Under the pieces are notes generated by a model that did not search any database, was not told the DNA's origin, and saw only the letters and a program-made list of their open reading frames with translations. 58,590 nucleotides of DNA from DATKJS01 sp964551995 (GTDB lineage Bacteria; Acidobacteriota; Aminicenantia; Aminicenantales; Saccharicenantaceae), in assembly GCA_964551995.1 (NCBI GenBank), contig CAZKFD010000026.1:1-58590 (forward strand). The letters are read 5' to 3'. Each line of letters begins with the position of its first letter. Within the stretch, counting starts at the first letter, position 1. Made by a program: the position numbers and the translations under genes. Shown in pieces: positions 1 to 10,897 of this stretch.

Positions 1-1
1 C

Positions 2-2425
<2,424 letters not shown>

Positions 2426-2438
2426 GAGAGGAGGGAGC

Positions 2439-3905
2439 ATGCTCAAGGAAAAGATCCGGGAAGCACTGACGTTCGACGACGTCCTCATAGTTCCCGCCCT
2501 GTCCGACGTCATTCCCGCCGAGGCCAAGGTCACGAGCCGCCTGAGCCGCCGAATCCCCCTCAACATCCCGATCGTGAGCTCCGCCATGGACACGGTGACG
2601 ACCTCCCGCATGGCCATCGCCCTCGCCCAGCAGGGCGGGATCGGCGTCATCCACCGCAACCTGTCGATCGAAGCCCAGGCTGAGGAAGTGGACAAGGTCA
2701 AGCGCCACGAGAGCGGCCTGATCGTCGAGCCCATCACGCTCCGGCCCCAGGACAGGATCGGCAAGGCCCTCGAGGTCATGCGCGAGCACCGGATCTCGGG
2801 GCTGCCCATCACGGACGAGTCGAATAGGCTCGTCGGCATCCTGACCAACCGCGACATCCGCTTCGAGAGCCGGCTCAACCTGACCATCGACAAGATCATG
2901 ACCAAGGACCTTGTGACCGTGCCCGTCGGGACGTCTCTCGAGGACGCCGAGAAGGTCTTCCACAAGCACAAGATCGAGAAGCTCCTCGTCGTCGACAAGG
3001 ACTATCATCTCAAGGGGATGATCACCTATAAGGACATCCTCAAGAGGATCCAGTATCCCGACGCGGCCAAGGACAGCCTCGGCCGACTCCGCGTCGGAGC
3101 GGCCGTCGGCGTCGGGCCCGACAGACTCGACCGGGCCCGGGCCCTCGTCGCCGCCCAGTGCGACGTCCTGGTCGTCGACAACGCCCACGGCCATTCCCGA
3201 AGGGTCCTCGAGACCGCCGCGCTGCTGCGCAAGGAGTTCCCGGAACAGGAACTCATCGCCGGCAACATCGGCACGGCGGCCGCCGCCGAAGAGCTCATCG
3301 GCCTTGGCGTCGACGCCGTCAAGGTCGGCGTCGGGCCCGGCTCGATCTGCACGACCCGGGTCATCACGGGCGCCGGCATTCCCCAGATCACGGCCATCAA
3401 CGACGTCGCCAAGGTCGCCGGCCCGAAAGGCATCCCCGTCATCGCCGACGGAGGCATCAAGTATTCGGGCGACATCACCAAGGCCATCGCCGCCGGGGCC
3501 GATTCGGTGATGCTCGGCAACCTCCTGGCCGGCACCGAGGAATCGCCGGGCGAGGTCGTGATGTACCAGGGCCGGGCCTACAAGATCTACCGCGGGATGG
3601 GCTCCATCTCGGTCATGAAGGAAGGGAAAAGCTCCGACCGCTACATGCAGGACGGACTGACCGCGACGAGCAAGCTCGTCCCCGAAGGCATCGAGGGGCG
3701 CGTCCCCTACAAGGGAAGCGCGCCGGACATCGTCCAGATGCTCGTCGGAGGCCTCAAGGCGGGCATGGGCTATGCCGGATGCCGCACGATCGAGGAGCTT
3801 AAAACCAAGGCCGAGTTCATCCGCATCACCCAGGCCAGCCTCAAGGAAAGCCACGTCCACAACGTTGTCATAACGCAGGAGGCGCCGAACTACCACCTCG
3901 ATTGA
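2439..3905 (+). CDS. guaB: Inosine-5'-monophosphate dehydrogenase
   Basis: Converts IMP to XMP with NAD+, the committed step of GMP synthesis, in the cytoplasm. The 488-residue length is standard. The catalytic barrel is interrupted at about residues 90-205 by two CBS domains (around ISGLPITDES and VVDKDYHLKG). The catalytic loop GPGSICTTR places the nucleophile at Cys304, and the flap segment GMGSISVMKEGKSSDRY is present. The ATG is preceded by a good ribosome-binding site (gagaggaggg). It follows secA by 13 bases and is probably co-transcribed with it, although the two functions are unrelated. Its 3' end converges on panD with a gap of only 37 bases. Confidence 0.97.
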   Translation: MLKEKIREALTFDDVLIVPALSDVIPAEAKVTSRLSRRIPLNIPIVSSAMDTVTTSRMAIALAQQGGIGVIHRNLSIEAQAEEVDKVKRHESGLIVEPITLRPQDRIGKALEVMREHRISGLPITDESNRLVGILTNRDIRFESRLNLTIDKIMTKDLVTVPVGTSLEDAEKVFHKHKIEKLLVVDKDYHLKGMITYKDILKRIQYPDAAKDSLGRLRVGAAVGVGPDRLDRARALVAAQCDVLVVDNAHGHSRRVLETAALLRKEFPEQELIAGNIGTAAAAEELIGLGVDAVKVGVGPGSICTTRVITGAGIPQITAINDVAKVAGPKGIPVIADGGIKYSGDITKAIAAGADSVMLGNLLAGTEESPGEVVMYQGRAYKIYRGMGSISVMKEGKSSDRYMQDGLTATSKLVPEGIEGRVPYKGSAPDIVQMLVGGLKAGMGYAGCRTIEELKTKAEFIRITQASLKESHVHNVVITQEAPNYHLD

Positions 3906-3942
3906 GCCCGGGGCTCATCCGGCCCCCGCCGCCGGAGGCGTG

Positions 3943-4299
3943 TCACCTGATGGCGGCGATGCGGTTCGCCTCGTCCATGAGGACCACCCTGGGGACGAAC
4001 GACCCGACCTCGCCGCCCTCGAGATAGGCGTAGGATGCGATGATGATCCTGTCCCCGACTTTCGCCCTGTGTCCCGCGGCCCCGAGGACCCCGACCTCCC
4101 GTGGCCCGTCGTTCCCCGGGATGACGTATGTCGAGAAGCGCTCGCCGTTGGTGACATTGTAGACCTCGACCCGCTCGTACGGCGAAAGCCCGGCCGCCTC
4201 CATGAGCTCCCCGTCGAGCGCGAGGCTGCCTTCGTAGTCGACATCGACGCGGGTCACCGTGGCCCGGTGGATCTTCGCGCGGAGGAAAGTTCGGATCAT
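3943..4299 (-). CDS. panD: Aspartate 1-decarboxylase (pyruvoyl enzyme)
   Basis: Makes beta-alanine from aspartate for pantothenate synthesis. The start was set at the ATG at 4299, giving 118 residues, because the sequence from MIRTFLRAKIHRATVT aligns with the family N-terminus. The self-cleavage site is Gly24-Ser25 in DYEGS, the same position as in E. coli PanD, where Ser25 becomes the pyruvoyl group. The segment NGERFSTYVI and the conserved GDRIIIASYAYL follow. It begins 11 bases after panC and is the last gene of the panB-panC-panD operon. A long open frame continues upstream of this start, but that part is the antisense shadow of panC. Confidence 0.96.
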   Translation of the reverse strand: MIRTFLRAKIHRATVTRVDVDYEGSLALDGELMEAAGLSPYERVEVYNVTNGERFSTYVIPGNDGPREVGVLGAAGHRAKVGDRIIIASYAYLEGGEVGSFVPRVVLMDEANRIAAIR

Positions 4300-4310
4300 A
4301 GCGGTTCTCC

Positions 4311-5156
4311 TCAAGCCCGGACTCTGATGTTGTCGATCAGCCGGGTCGAGCCGACATAGGCGGCCAGGGCGATGAGGACGTCCCCGCTGATCTTGACGAC
4401 CGGCTCGAGGCCGGCCAGGTCGACGGCCTCGACGTAGTCGATCCTGGCCAGCGGCTCGGTCTCGATCGCCGCCCGTATCGCGGCCACCACCTTGGCCGCA
4501 TCCCTTTCGCCCGCCGCGACCATCCGTTCCGCCTGCGACAGGCTCCTCGACAGGGCCAGGGCCGCCTTCCGCTCCTCGGGCGACAGGTACATGTTCCGCG
4601 AGCTCATGGCCAGGCCGTCGGGCTCCCGGACGAGCGGGCAGGCCACGATCTCGGTGTCGAGGTCGAGGTCCGCGGCCATCCGGCGGAGGATGATAACCTG
4701 CTGGGCGTCCTTCCAGCCGAAAAAGGCGAGATCGGGCCCGACGATCTGGAGGAGCTTCAGGACGACGGTCGCGACGCCCCGGAAATGACCGGGACGGGAC
4801 CGGCCGCACAGGCGATCCTGCAGGCCCTGGACCTCCACGAAAGTGCTGAAGCCGGGAGGATAGACCTGCGCAACGGGGGGAAAGAAAAGGGCGTCGGCCC
4901 CCTCGTTCTCGAGGATGGCCGAGTCACGCTCCACGTCCCTCGGATACGTCGAGAAGTCCTCGCGCGGGCCGAACTGGGCTGGATTGACGAAGATGCTGAC
5001 GGCCGTGGCGCTTGCCCGGCGCCGGGATTCCCGGACCAGGCTGAGGTGGCCTTCGTGCAGACAGCCCATGGTCGGGACAAAGCCGATCGATCTCCCCACG
5101 GCCCTCCAGCCGCGGCACAAGGCCTTCATGTCCTTCACGGTGGTCAGCGTGATCAT
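4311..5156 (-). CDS. panC: Pantothenate synthetase (pantoate--beta-alanine ligase)
   Basis: Condenses pantoate with beta-alanine using ATP, through pantoyl-adenylate. The start at 5156 overlaps the panB stop by four bases (ATGA), a typical sign of translational coupling, and gives 281 residues. The nucleotidyltransferase signatures are present: PTMGCLHEGHLSLV (the HxGH motif) near residue 30, FVNPAQFGPREDF, FGWKDAQQ, and the KMSKS-equivalent MSSRNMYLS. Together with panB and panD the operon covers the route to pantothenate from ketoisovalerate and aspartate, except for the ketopantoate reductase (PanE or IlvC), which is not in the window. Confidence 0.97.
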   Translation of the reverse strand: MITLTTVKDMKALCRGWRAVGRSIGFVPTMGCLHEGHLSLVRESRRRASATAVSIFVNPAQFGPREDFSTYPRDVERDSAILENEGADALFFPPVAQVYPPGFSTFVEVQGLQDRLCGRSRPGHFRGVATVVLKLLQIVGPDLAFFGWKDAQQVIILRRMAADLDLDTEIVACPLVREPDGLAMSSRNMYLSPEERKAALALSRSLSQAERMVAAGERDAAKVVAAIRAAIETEPLARIDYVEAVDLAGLEPVVKISGDVLIALAAYVGSTRLIDNIRVRA

Positions 5157-6031
5157 GTGCGCTTCCCGTCCTTGCGACAGCCGATGCGCGGGGGGGCAAC
5201 GCCGGCCTTGAGATGATAGGACGTGGCGTCGTCCGGAAAGCGGCCGCTCCGGACGTCGGCCGCGTACTGCCCGACGGCGCGAAGGATCGTTCCGTACAGG
5301 TCGGCATATTTCCGGACGAATTTCGGCAGATAGCCCGTCGAGTACCCCGCGAGGTCGTGGAAGACGAGGACTTGCCCGTCGCAAGCCGGCCCGGCCCCGA
5401 TGCCGATCGTCGGAATTCCGACCTCCGCCGTGACTGTCTTCGCGATCTCCATCGGCACGGACTCGAGGACGACCGCGAAGGCCCCGGCCTTCTCGAGATC
5501 CCGGGCCCCGGCGACAATCCGGCGGGCTTCTTCGGCCGAGTCCGCCCCCCTCACTTTGAAGCGGCCCATGCGGTGGATGGACTGGGGTGTCAGGCCGACG
5601 TGGCCCATGACCGGGATCTCGGCCTCGACCAAGGCCTCCACGAGCTTCAGCCGTTTCACCGAGGCCCCCTCGATCTTCACCGCGGCGGCCCCGGCTTCCT
5701 TGAGGAAGCGCGAAGCGTTGCGGACGGTCTCCTCGGCGCTCAGATGGAAGGAGAAATAAGGCATATCGCCCACGACGAGCGCCCTCCGCACGGCGCGCGA
5801 GACGGCCTTCGTGTGGTGGAGCATCTCCTCCATGGTGACGGGCACGGTGTTCTCGTACCCGAGGACCACCATCCCGAGCGAATCCCCGACGAGCACGATG
5901 TCCACGCCCGCCTCGTCCAGGATCTTCGCCGTGGGGAAATCGTACGCCGTCAGACAGACGATTTTCGGTCCCGTCGCCTTACGGGCGACCAAGGAGGGAA
6001 CGGTGATTTTTTCCGCCGGTTTTTCGGTCAT
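5153..6031 (-). CDS. panB: 3-methyl-2-oxobutanoate hydroxymethyltransferase
   Basis: Transfers a hydroxymethyl group from methylene-tetrahydrofolate to alpha-ketoisovalerate, giving ketopantoate. The 292-residue protein shows the family's TIM-barrel landmarks: CLTAYDFPTAKILDEAG, VGDSLGMVVLGYENTVPVT with the metal-binding Asp, HTKAVSR, VGDMPYFSF, VKIEG, GHVGLTPQS, the catalytic-Glu strand FAVVLESVP, IGIGAGPACDGQVLV and the DLAGYSTG segment. The gene lies 107 bases after the kinase-like gene and overlaps panC by four bases. The intervening 107 bases contain only a weak CCCGC/GCGGG inverted repeat near 6050. Confidence 0.97.
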   Translation of the reverse strand: MTEKPAEKITVPSLVARKATGPKIVCLTAYDFPTAKILDEAGVDIVLVGDSLGMVVLGYENTVPVTMEEMLHHTKAVSRAVRRALVVGDMPYFSFHLSAEETVRNASRFLKEAGAAAVKIEGASVKRLKLVEALVEAEIPVMGHVGLTPQSIHRMGRFKVRGADSAEEARRIVAGARDLEKAGAFAVVLESVPMEIAKTVTAEVGIPTIGIGAGPACDGQVLVFHDLAGYSTGYLPKFVRKYADLYGTILRAVGQYAADVRSGRFPDDATSYHLKAGVAPPRIGCRKDGKRT

Positions 6032-6138
6032 GTCCTATCCTTTCTCCCCATCCCGCCTTACGGCGCGGGATTGAGGTAAAGTCTCTTCTCCGCTCTGAAC
6101 GGCCCGATCCCGGGACGCGAGGCCTCTGGGCCGGATAC

Positions 6139-6816
6139 TCAGCCTTTCTTCGCGCCCTTCATCCCGTAGCTCTGGGGCACGTAATACAGCGAACTCTTGT
6201 TCATGTCCTTGATCTGGCCGATCAGATCCTGGATGTCGTCTTCGCGGCTGAAATCGACGTCGTCGGCTTTGATGACGAAGAGGGGGGACGCCTGGTAGTT
6301 GAAAAAGAAGTAATCGAACGCCTCGATCATGTCCTCGAGGTACTTTTCCGAGATGTTCCTCTCCACAGCCTCGCCCTCCTTGGCGATCCGCCTCAGGAGC
6401 GTGGGCAGGGAGATCTGGAGGTAGATGACGAGGTCGGGCCGGGGAACGCGCTCGGACAGGATCCCGTAGATCTTGTCATAGACCAGGAGCTCGTCGTCGG
6501 AAAGGGTCTGGTAGGCGTAGATTTTGTCTTTCTCGAAGAGATAGTCGCAGATAATCCGGTCGATGAAGAGGTCCCTCTGGAGGAGCCGGACCTGCTGATT
6601 GTACCGGTTGGCCAAGAAAACGAGCTGTGTCAGAAAGGCCGCCCCCTCTTTCTCGTTGTAAAAGTCCTTCAGGTAGGGGTTGCCGACGTGGTCGAAAACT
6701 ACCTTGCCCCCGATCCTCTGGGCCAGGACATTGGCCAGCTGGGTCTTGCGGGACCTGAAAACCCCCTCGATGGCGATGTGCTTGAACGGAATGTCCAAGG
6801 CGCTTTTCATGCCCAT
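6139..6816 (-). CDS. Deoxynucleoside-kinase-like protein with degenerate P-loop
   Basis: Overall sequence matches the deoxynucleoside kinase (dNK) family, which phosphorylates deoxynucleosides for salvage. Family landmarks are FLTQLVFLANRYNQQ, IICDYLFEKDKIYAY, the strand PDLVIYLQISLPTLLRRI, the lid-like ERNISEKYLEDMIEAF and a terminal YYVPQSY. However, the P-loop at residues 18-25 reads GVFRSRKT, where the family has GxxGxGKT/S: both inner glycines are replaced by Arg or Ser. The following segment FDHVGNPYL also lacks the acidic residues usually found in E-ENPFL, where the catalytic base is expected. It heads the pan operon from its own promoter (6834-6862). It may be a divergent enzyme or a non-catalytic relative. 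Confidence 0.8.
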   Translation of the reverse strand: MGMKSALDIPFKHIAIEGVFRSRKTQLANVLAQRIGGKVVFDHVGNPYLKDFYNEKEGAAFLTQLVFLANRYNQQVRLLQRDLFIDRIICDYLFEKDKIYAYQTLSDDELLVYDKIYGILSERVPRPDLVIYLQISLPTLLRRIAKEGEAVERNISEKYLEDMIEAFDYFFFNYQASPLFVIKADDVDFSREDDIQDLIGQIKDMNKSSLYYVPQSYGMKGAKKG

Positions 6817-6833
6817 CTCAGAGAACCGAGTAG

Positions 6834-6862
6834 GTTATACTGGAGAAGGCCGGACAAGTCAA
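6834..6862 (-). promoter_or_regulatory. Promoter of the dNK-like/panBCD operon
   Basis: On the minus strand TTGACT (6862-6857) and TATAAC (6839-6834) are separated by exactly 17 bases. Transcription would start near 6827, only about 11 bases before the ATG at 6816, leaving a very short leader without a clear Shine-Dalgarno sequence. Confidence 0.75.
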
Positions 6863-6882
6863 CGGATTATTGGGCCCGGATT

Positions 6883-7083
6883 TCAGGGCTTGGGCTTCTC
6901 CACGGGGACGACGATCCAGGCGATCAGGTAAAAAAGAACCATGGGAAGAACGGCCGTAACCAGGCAGACGCCGACGAAGATCAGCCGGACAAGCGACACG
7001 TCCATATCAAAATACTCGGCCAGTCCGCCGCAGACTCCCCCCAGCATCCTCTGGCTGGTCGACCGGTAAAGCTTTTTGGTCAT
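6883..7083 (-). CDS. Small PspC-domain membrane protein
   Basis: A 66-residue protein made almost wholly of a PspC domain. The N-terminal SQRMLGGVCGGLAEYFDMD is the family signature, followed by a hydrophobic segment of about 28 residues (from LVRLIFVGVC to FYLIAWIVVP) and a short basic tail. PspC proteins act in envelope-stress responses in enterobacteria, but stand-alone copies like this one are widespread and mostly uncharacterised. An AGGAG ribosome-binding site precedes the ATG, and a TATAAT box lies upstream on the minus strand near 7121-7126. No pspA is nearby. Confidence 0.88.
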   Translation of the reverse strand: MTKKLYRSTSQRMLGGVCGGLAEYFDMDVSLVRLIFVGVCLVTAVLPMVLFYLIAWIVVPVEKPKP

Positions 7084-7156
7084 TCCCAGGCTCCTTTCGT
7101 CCGCGATTCTCTATCTATTATACGAAATTTCGGCGTTTTTGGCCCTAAGACCCCAC

Positions 7157-7185
7157 TTGACTCTGGGGAACGGCCCGAATAGGAT
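7157..7185 (+). promoter_or_regulatory. Promoter of the tungsten oxidoreductase operon
   Basis: TTGACT (7157-7162) and TAGGAT (7180-7185) with a 17-base spacer, 40 bases upstream of the AOR start. A good ribosome-binding site (ggagg) precedes that ATG. Confidence 0.65.
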
Positions 7186-7225
7186 GAGAAGTGGCATAAT
7201 CTTATAGTCATCGGAGGACGTTATC

Positions 7226-9064
7226 ATGAACGGCTGGACAGGCCGAATCCTGAGGGTCAACCTGTCGACAAGGACCTACCAGGCAGAGGCATTTGCCGAG
7301 GATTTCGCCCATAAATGGGTCGGCGGCCGGGGATTCGCCGTCAAAATCCTCTATGACGAGCTCGCGCCGGGCATCGACCCCCTGGGCCCTGATAACAAGT
7401 TCATCCTGGCCGTGGGCCCAATCGCCGGCATCCCGGCCCCCAACACCGGCAAGGCCGTCGTCGCGGCCAAATCTCCCATCACGGGAGGCTACGGGGACGG
7501 CAACCTCGGGACGCGCATCACCGAGCACCTCCGCAAGTGCGGCTACGACGCCTTGATCGTCGAGGGGAGGGCCGAGCGCCCGACCATGCTCTACATCGAG
7601 GACGACAAAGTCGAGTTTCTGCCGGCCGACGAGGTCTGGGGCAAGGGGACTTACGCCACGAACGATTGGATCTACGCCAAGTACGGCAAGGGCGTGGGCG
7701 TCCTCAATATCGGCCAGGGCGGCGAAAACCTGGTGCGCTACGCCGTCGTCCGCAGCCTGGAGGGTCGGGCCGGCGGCCGGCCGGGAATGGGCGCGGTCAT
7801 GGGGTCCAAGCGTCTCAAGGCTATCGTCGCCAAGGGCTCGAGGCCGATCCCCCAGGCCGACCCGGCGGGCATGAAGAAGCTCGGCCAGGAGGACCTGAGA
7901 AAGGTCCACGAAATCGACAAGCAATCGGGCTGGTCCATCCAGAGCACGACGGGCGTGCTCGCCTGGTGCAACGAGGTCGCCGCCCTCCCCGTCAGGAATT
8001 TCAGGAAGACCCACCACGCCGACGCCTGGAAAGTGGACGGCGAACGGCTGAACGACGCCCGCGTCGCGACCTACGGCTGCCCGAACTGCACTATGCGATG
8101 CGGCATCACGATCCTCGACGACGCCGGCCGCGAATCGGAGCTGGACTACGAGAACATCGGTCTCCTGGGGCCGAACCTGGAGATCTTCGACCTGCCTCAG
8201 GTGGCTGCCCTGAACTATATGTGCGACGACTTCGGCATCGACACGATGTCGAGCGGCTGCGTCCTCAGCTTCTACGCCGACGCCGTCGACCACGGGGCCG
8301 TTCCCGGCGACGTCAGGTTCGGCGAGGCCGAGAAATTCAAGGACCTCCTGCGGATGATCGGCCTTCGCGACGGACCGGTCGGAAACTTGCTGGCGGAGGG
8401 GTCCCTCCGGGCCGCCCGGGCGATCGGCAACGGTTCGGAGGCTTACGCCATGCAAGTCAAGGGCCTCGAGCTCGCGGCCTACAACTGCAAGTTCATCCCG
8501 GGCATGGCCCTGGCCTTCGGCGTCAGCCCCATCGGCGCCCATCACAAGGAATCCTGGATCATCACCTTCGAGATCAAGGAAACGTCCCGGGAGTCGTACG
8601 GGCCCGAAAAGGCCCAGAAGGTCATCGATCTCCAGCGCATCCGCGGGGGCATGTTCGAGTACATCGTCTCCTGCCGGTTCCCCTGGATCGAGCTCGGCTG
8701 GGGCCTCGAAAACTACCCGAAATACTTCAACACCATCAGCGGCCTCGACTGGCGCCTGGAGGACTTCTGGAACGTCTCGGATCGGATCTACGCCATGATC
8801 AAGCTATTCTGGTTCCGGGAATATCCGCAGACCGACCGCAAGCTCGATTATCCCCCGGCCGTCTGGTTCGATCCCGCCAACGCCGACACGGAGGGACCCA
8901 TCGCGGGAAAATACCTCGAGCGCGAAAAATACGATGGTCTCCTCCAGCATTACTACGACATCCGCGGCTACGATACGCGCGGCATCCCGACCCTGGCGAC
9001 ACTCGACAGGCTTGGGCTCCCGTTTGAGGCCGCGGGCGCCCGGAAACTGGGGGAGCTTATCTGA
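7226..9064 (+). CDS. aor: Tungsten-containing aldehyde:ferredoxin oxidoreductase
   Basis: Oxidises aldehydes to carboxylic acids in the cytoplasm with ferredoxin as acceptor, using a tungsto-bispterin and one [4Fe-4S] cluster. The 612 residues match the family length. The cluster ligands are Cys285, Cys288 and Cys292 (CPNCTMRC) and Cys483 (YIVSCRFPW). The N-terminal beta-rich domain (RILRVNLSTRTY, VGGRGFAVKILYDE) and the pterin-binding segment GRAGGRPGMGAVMGSKRLKAI are typical. Which aldehyde it uses cannot be told; formaldehyde or GAP oxidoreductase paralogues are less likely by length and context. The next gene, a MoaD/ThiS-like protein, starts one base after the stop. Confidence 0.93.
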   Translation: MNGWTGRILRVNLSTRTYQAEAFAEDFAHKWVGGRGFAVKILYDELAPGIDPLGPDNKFILAVGPIAGIPAPNTGKAVVAAKSPITGGYGDGNLGTRITEHLRKCGYDALIVEGRAERPTMLYIEDDKVEFLPADEVWGKGTYATNDWIYAKYGKGVGVLNIGQGGENLVRYAVVRSLEGRAGGRPGMGAVMGSKRLKAIVAKGSRPIPQADPAGMKKLGQEDLRKVHEIDKQSGWSIQSTTGVLAWCNEVAALPVRNFRKTHHADAWKVDGERLNDARVATYGCPNCTMRCGITILDDAGRESELDYENIGLLGPNLEIFDLPQVAALNYMCDDFGIDTMSSGCVLSFYADAVDHGAVPGDVRFGEAEKFKDLLRMIGLRDGPVGNLLAEGSLRAARAIGNGSEAYAMQVKGLELAAYNCKFIPGMALAFGVSPIGAHHKESWIITFEIKETSRESYGPEKAQKVIDLQRIRGGMFEYIVSCRFPWIELGWGLENYPKYFNTISGLDWRLEDFWNVSDRIYAMIKLFWFREYPQTDRKLDYPPAVWFDPANADTEGPIAGKYLEREKYDGLLQHYYDIRGYDTRGIPTLATLDRLGLPFEAAGARKLGELI

Positions 9065-9065
9065 G

Positions 9066-9293
9066 ATGAAAGTCACCGTTAAACTGATCGGTCCTCTGAT
9101 CAACAAGCTCGGTTTCAGCGAAAAGGAGATCGACGTCCCCGCGGCCACGACGGTCGAGGGGCTGATGGCCCTGATCGACGTCGACAAGGGACGGCCCAAG
9201 ATCGTCACCCGGAACGGGCGGGCCGTCGCGCCGGGCGAAGAGATCGAGGAGGGGGACAGGATCGTCATATCCCCGATCTACTCGGGCGGGTGA
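9066..9293 (+). CDS. MoaD/ThiS-like ubiquitin-fold sulfur carrier
   Basis: A 75-residue beta-grasp protein ending in Gly-Gly (SPIYSGG), the tail that is adenylated and thiocarboxylated in MoaD and ThiS. Typical segments are VEGLMALI and the GEEIEEGDRIVISP stretch before the C-terminus. It lies one base after AOR and one base before the aldehyde dehydrogenase, so all three are probably translated from one mRNA. The likely job is sulfur donation for the dithiolene of the tungsten pterin cofactor; the activating E1-like enzyme could be the ThiF-type protein at 11113-11763. A ThiS role in thiamine synthesis cannot be excluded. Confidence 0.87.
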   Translation: MKVTVKLIGPLINKLGFSEKEIDVPAATTVEGLMALIDVDKGRPKIVTRNGRAVAPGEEIEEGDRIVISPIYSGG

Positions 9294-9294
9294 C

Positions 9295-10875
9295 ATGCTG
9301 TACCCGGTCCTGGTCGGCGGCAGGTGGCGGGACGCCATCCATCCCGCCGGCTCCCTGAACGCGATGAACCCGGAGACGGGGAAGCATCTCCCGGGCGCCT
9401 ACCCGGTCTCGACCTGGCCGGACATCGGCGAGGCCGTCGAGACCGGCGCGGCCGCAGCCGAAACCCTGAGCGCCCTCGGCCCCGACCGGATCGCGGGCTT
9501 TCTTGAAGCTCTCGCCGGGACGATCGAGATCCGGCGCGCGTCACTCGTGGAAACGGCCCATCTCGAAACGGCCCTGCCCGCCGAACCGAGGCTCGGGTCA
9601 TCGGAATTCCCCCGTCTCGTCGACCAGCTCCGCCAAGCCGCCCGGGCCTGCCGGGACCGCTCCTGGTGCCGCGCGTCGATCGACACGAAGTTCAACATCC
9701 GCGCCAAGTATGGTCCCATCGGCGGCCCGGTCGTCGTCTTCAGCCCCAACAACTTTCCCTTCGCTTTCAATGCCGTGGGCGGCGGGGACTTTGCCGCCGC
9801 CCTGGCCGCGGGAAACCCGGTGATCGCCAAGGCCAATCCCGGGCATCCGGGGACGACGCGGATCTTTGCGGAGTGCGCCCTCGAGGCCCTCACGGCGACG
9901 GGGATGCCCGGAGCTTCCGTCCAGCTCCTCTACCACTTCGGCGCGGAGGACGGCCTGCGCCTCGTCTCGCACTCCTCGGTCGGAGCCACGGCCTTCACGG
10001 GCAGCCGAGCCTCGGGGATGAGGCTCAAGGCGGCCGCCGACCGGGCCGGCAAGCCCATCTATCTCGAGATGTCGAGCGTCAATCCCGTTTTCATCCTGCC
10101 GGGTGCTCTCGAGGAAAGAGCGGGCGAGATCGCCGGTGAACTGGCCGGGTCGTGCCTCCTCGGGGCGGGCCAATTCTGCACGAAGCCCGGCCTGATCGTC
10201 ATGCCGGAAAACGCCCGCGCCGGAGAGTTCATCGGCCGGCTCAAGGAGGGTTTCGAGCGGGCGGAACCCGGCTACGTCCTCGGCCGCAAGCTCATCGAGG
10301 CCCTCCAGGAGGCTTGCATCCGCCTCCGGAAATCCGGCGCCGAGCCGATCACGGGCGGCCGGGAGACCGGCGGGCCGGGTTTTCGATTCGCCCCCACTCT
10401 CTTCCGGGTCTCCGGCGACATCTTCCTGTCAAGTCCCGCGGCCTTCCAGGTTGAAACCTTCGGGGCCCTGGCCGTCGTCGTTCTGTCCCGCGACCTGGAC
10501 GCGATGCGCCGGATCGTGTCGGTCATGGACGGCCAGCTCACGGGCTCGGTCTACAGCCACAGCTCGGGAAACGACGATGCAGCGTACGGCTTGATCGAGC
10601 CCGGACTCCGCCGGAAGGTCGGCCGCTTGCTTAACGACAAGATGCCTACGGGCGTCGCCGTGACGCCGGCGATGAACCACGGCGGCCCCTTCCCCGCCAC
10701 GGGGCATCCCGGGTTCACGTCGGTGGGGCTCCCGGCCTCCATGCTTCGGTTCTCGGCCCTCCACTGTTACGACAGCGTCCGGCCGCACCGGCTCCCGGCC
10801 GAATTGCGGGACGCGAACCCCACGGGCCGGATGTGGCGCTTGATCGACGGGGAATGGACCCAGAGGGGGATCTGA
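9295..10875 (+). CDS. Aldehyde dehydrogenase, ketoglutarate-semialdehyde-dehydrogenase-like
   Basis: NAD(P)-dependent aldehyde dehydrogenase of 526 residues. The catalytic Cys is Cys295 in GQFCTKPG and the general-base Glu is Glu258 in YLEMSSVNPVF. The segment FSPNNFPFAFNAVGGGDFAAALAAGNPVI and the SVNPVFILPGAL block resemble the alpha-ketoglutaric semialdehyde / 2,5-dioxovalerate dehydrogenase subgroup rather than classical ALDH. Direct coupling to AOR and the carrier (one-base gaps) suggests a shared aldehyde theme, perhaps one enzyme using NAD(P) and the other ferredoxin. The true substrate is unknown. Confidence 0.9.
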   Translation: MLYPVLVGGRWRDAIHPAGSLNAMNPETGKHLPGAYPVSTWPDIGEAVETGAAAAETLSALGPDRIAGFLEALAGTIEIRRASLVETAHLETALPAEPRLGSSEFPRLVDQLRQAARACRDRSWCRASIDTKFNIRAKYGPIGGPVVVFSPNNFPFAFNAVGGGDFAAALAAGNPVIAKANPGHPGTTRIFAECALEALTATGMPGASVQLLYHFGAEDGLRLVSHSSVGATAFTGSRASGMRLKAAADRAGKPIYLEMSSVNPVFILPGALEERAGEIAGELAGSCLLGAGQFCTKPGLIVMPENARAGEFIGRLKEGFERAEPGYVLGRKLIEALQEACIRLRKSGAEPITGGRETGGPGFRFAPTLFRVSGDIFLSSPAAFQVETFGALAVVVLSRDLDAMRRIVSVMDGQLTGSVYSHSSGNDDAAYGLIEPGLRRKVGRLLNDKMPTGVAVTPAMNHGGPFPATGHPGFTSVGLPASMLRFSALHCYDSVRPHRLPAELRDANPTGRMWRLIDGEWTQRGI

Positions 10876-10897
10876 GAGCCGGGGAATAACATTTTTT

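Noticed and set aside
4300..4809. Upstream extension of panD
   Set aside because: It overlaps panC in another frame; the conserved MIRTFLRAKIHR start and the cleavage site at residues 24-25 fix the start at 4299.
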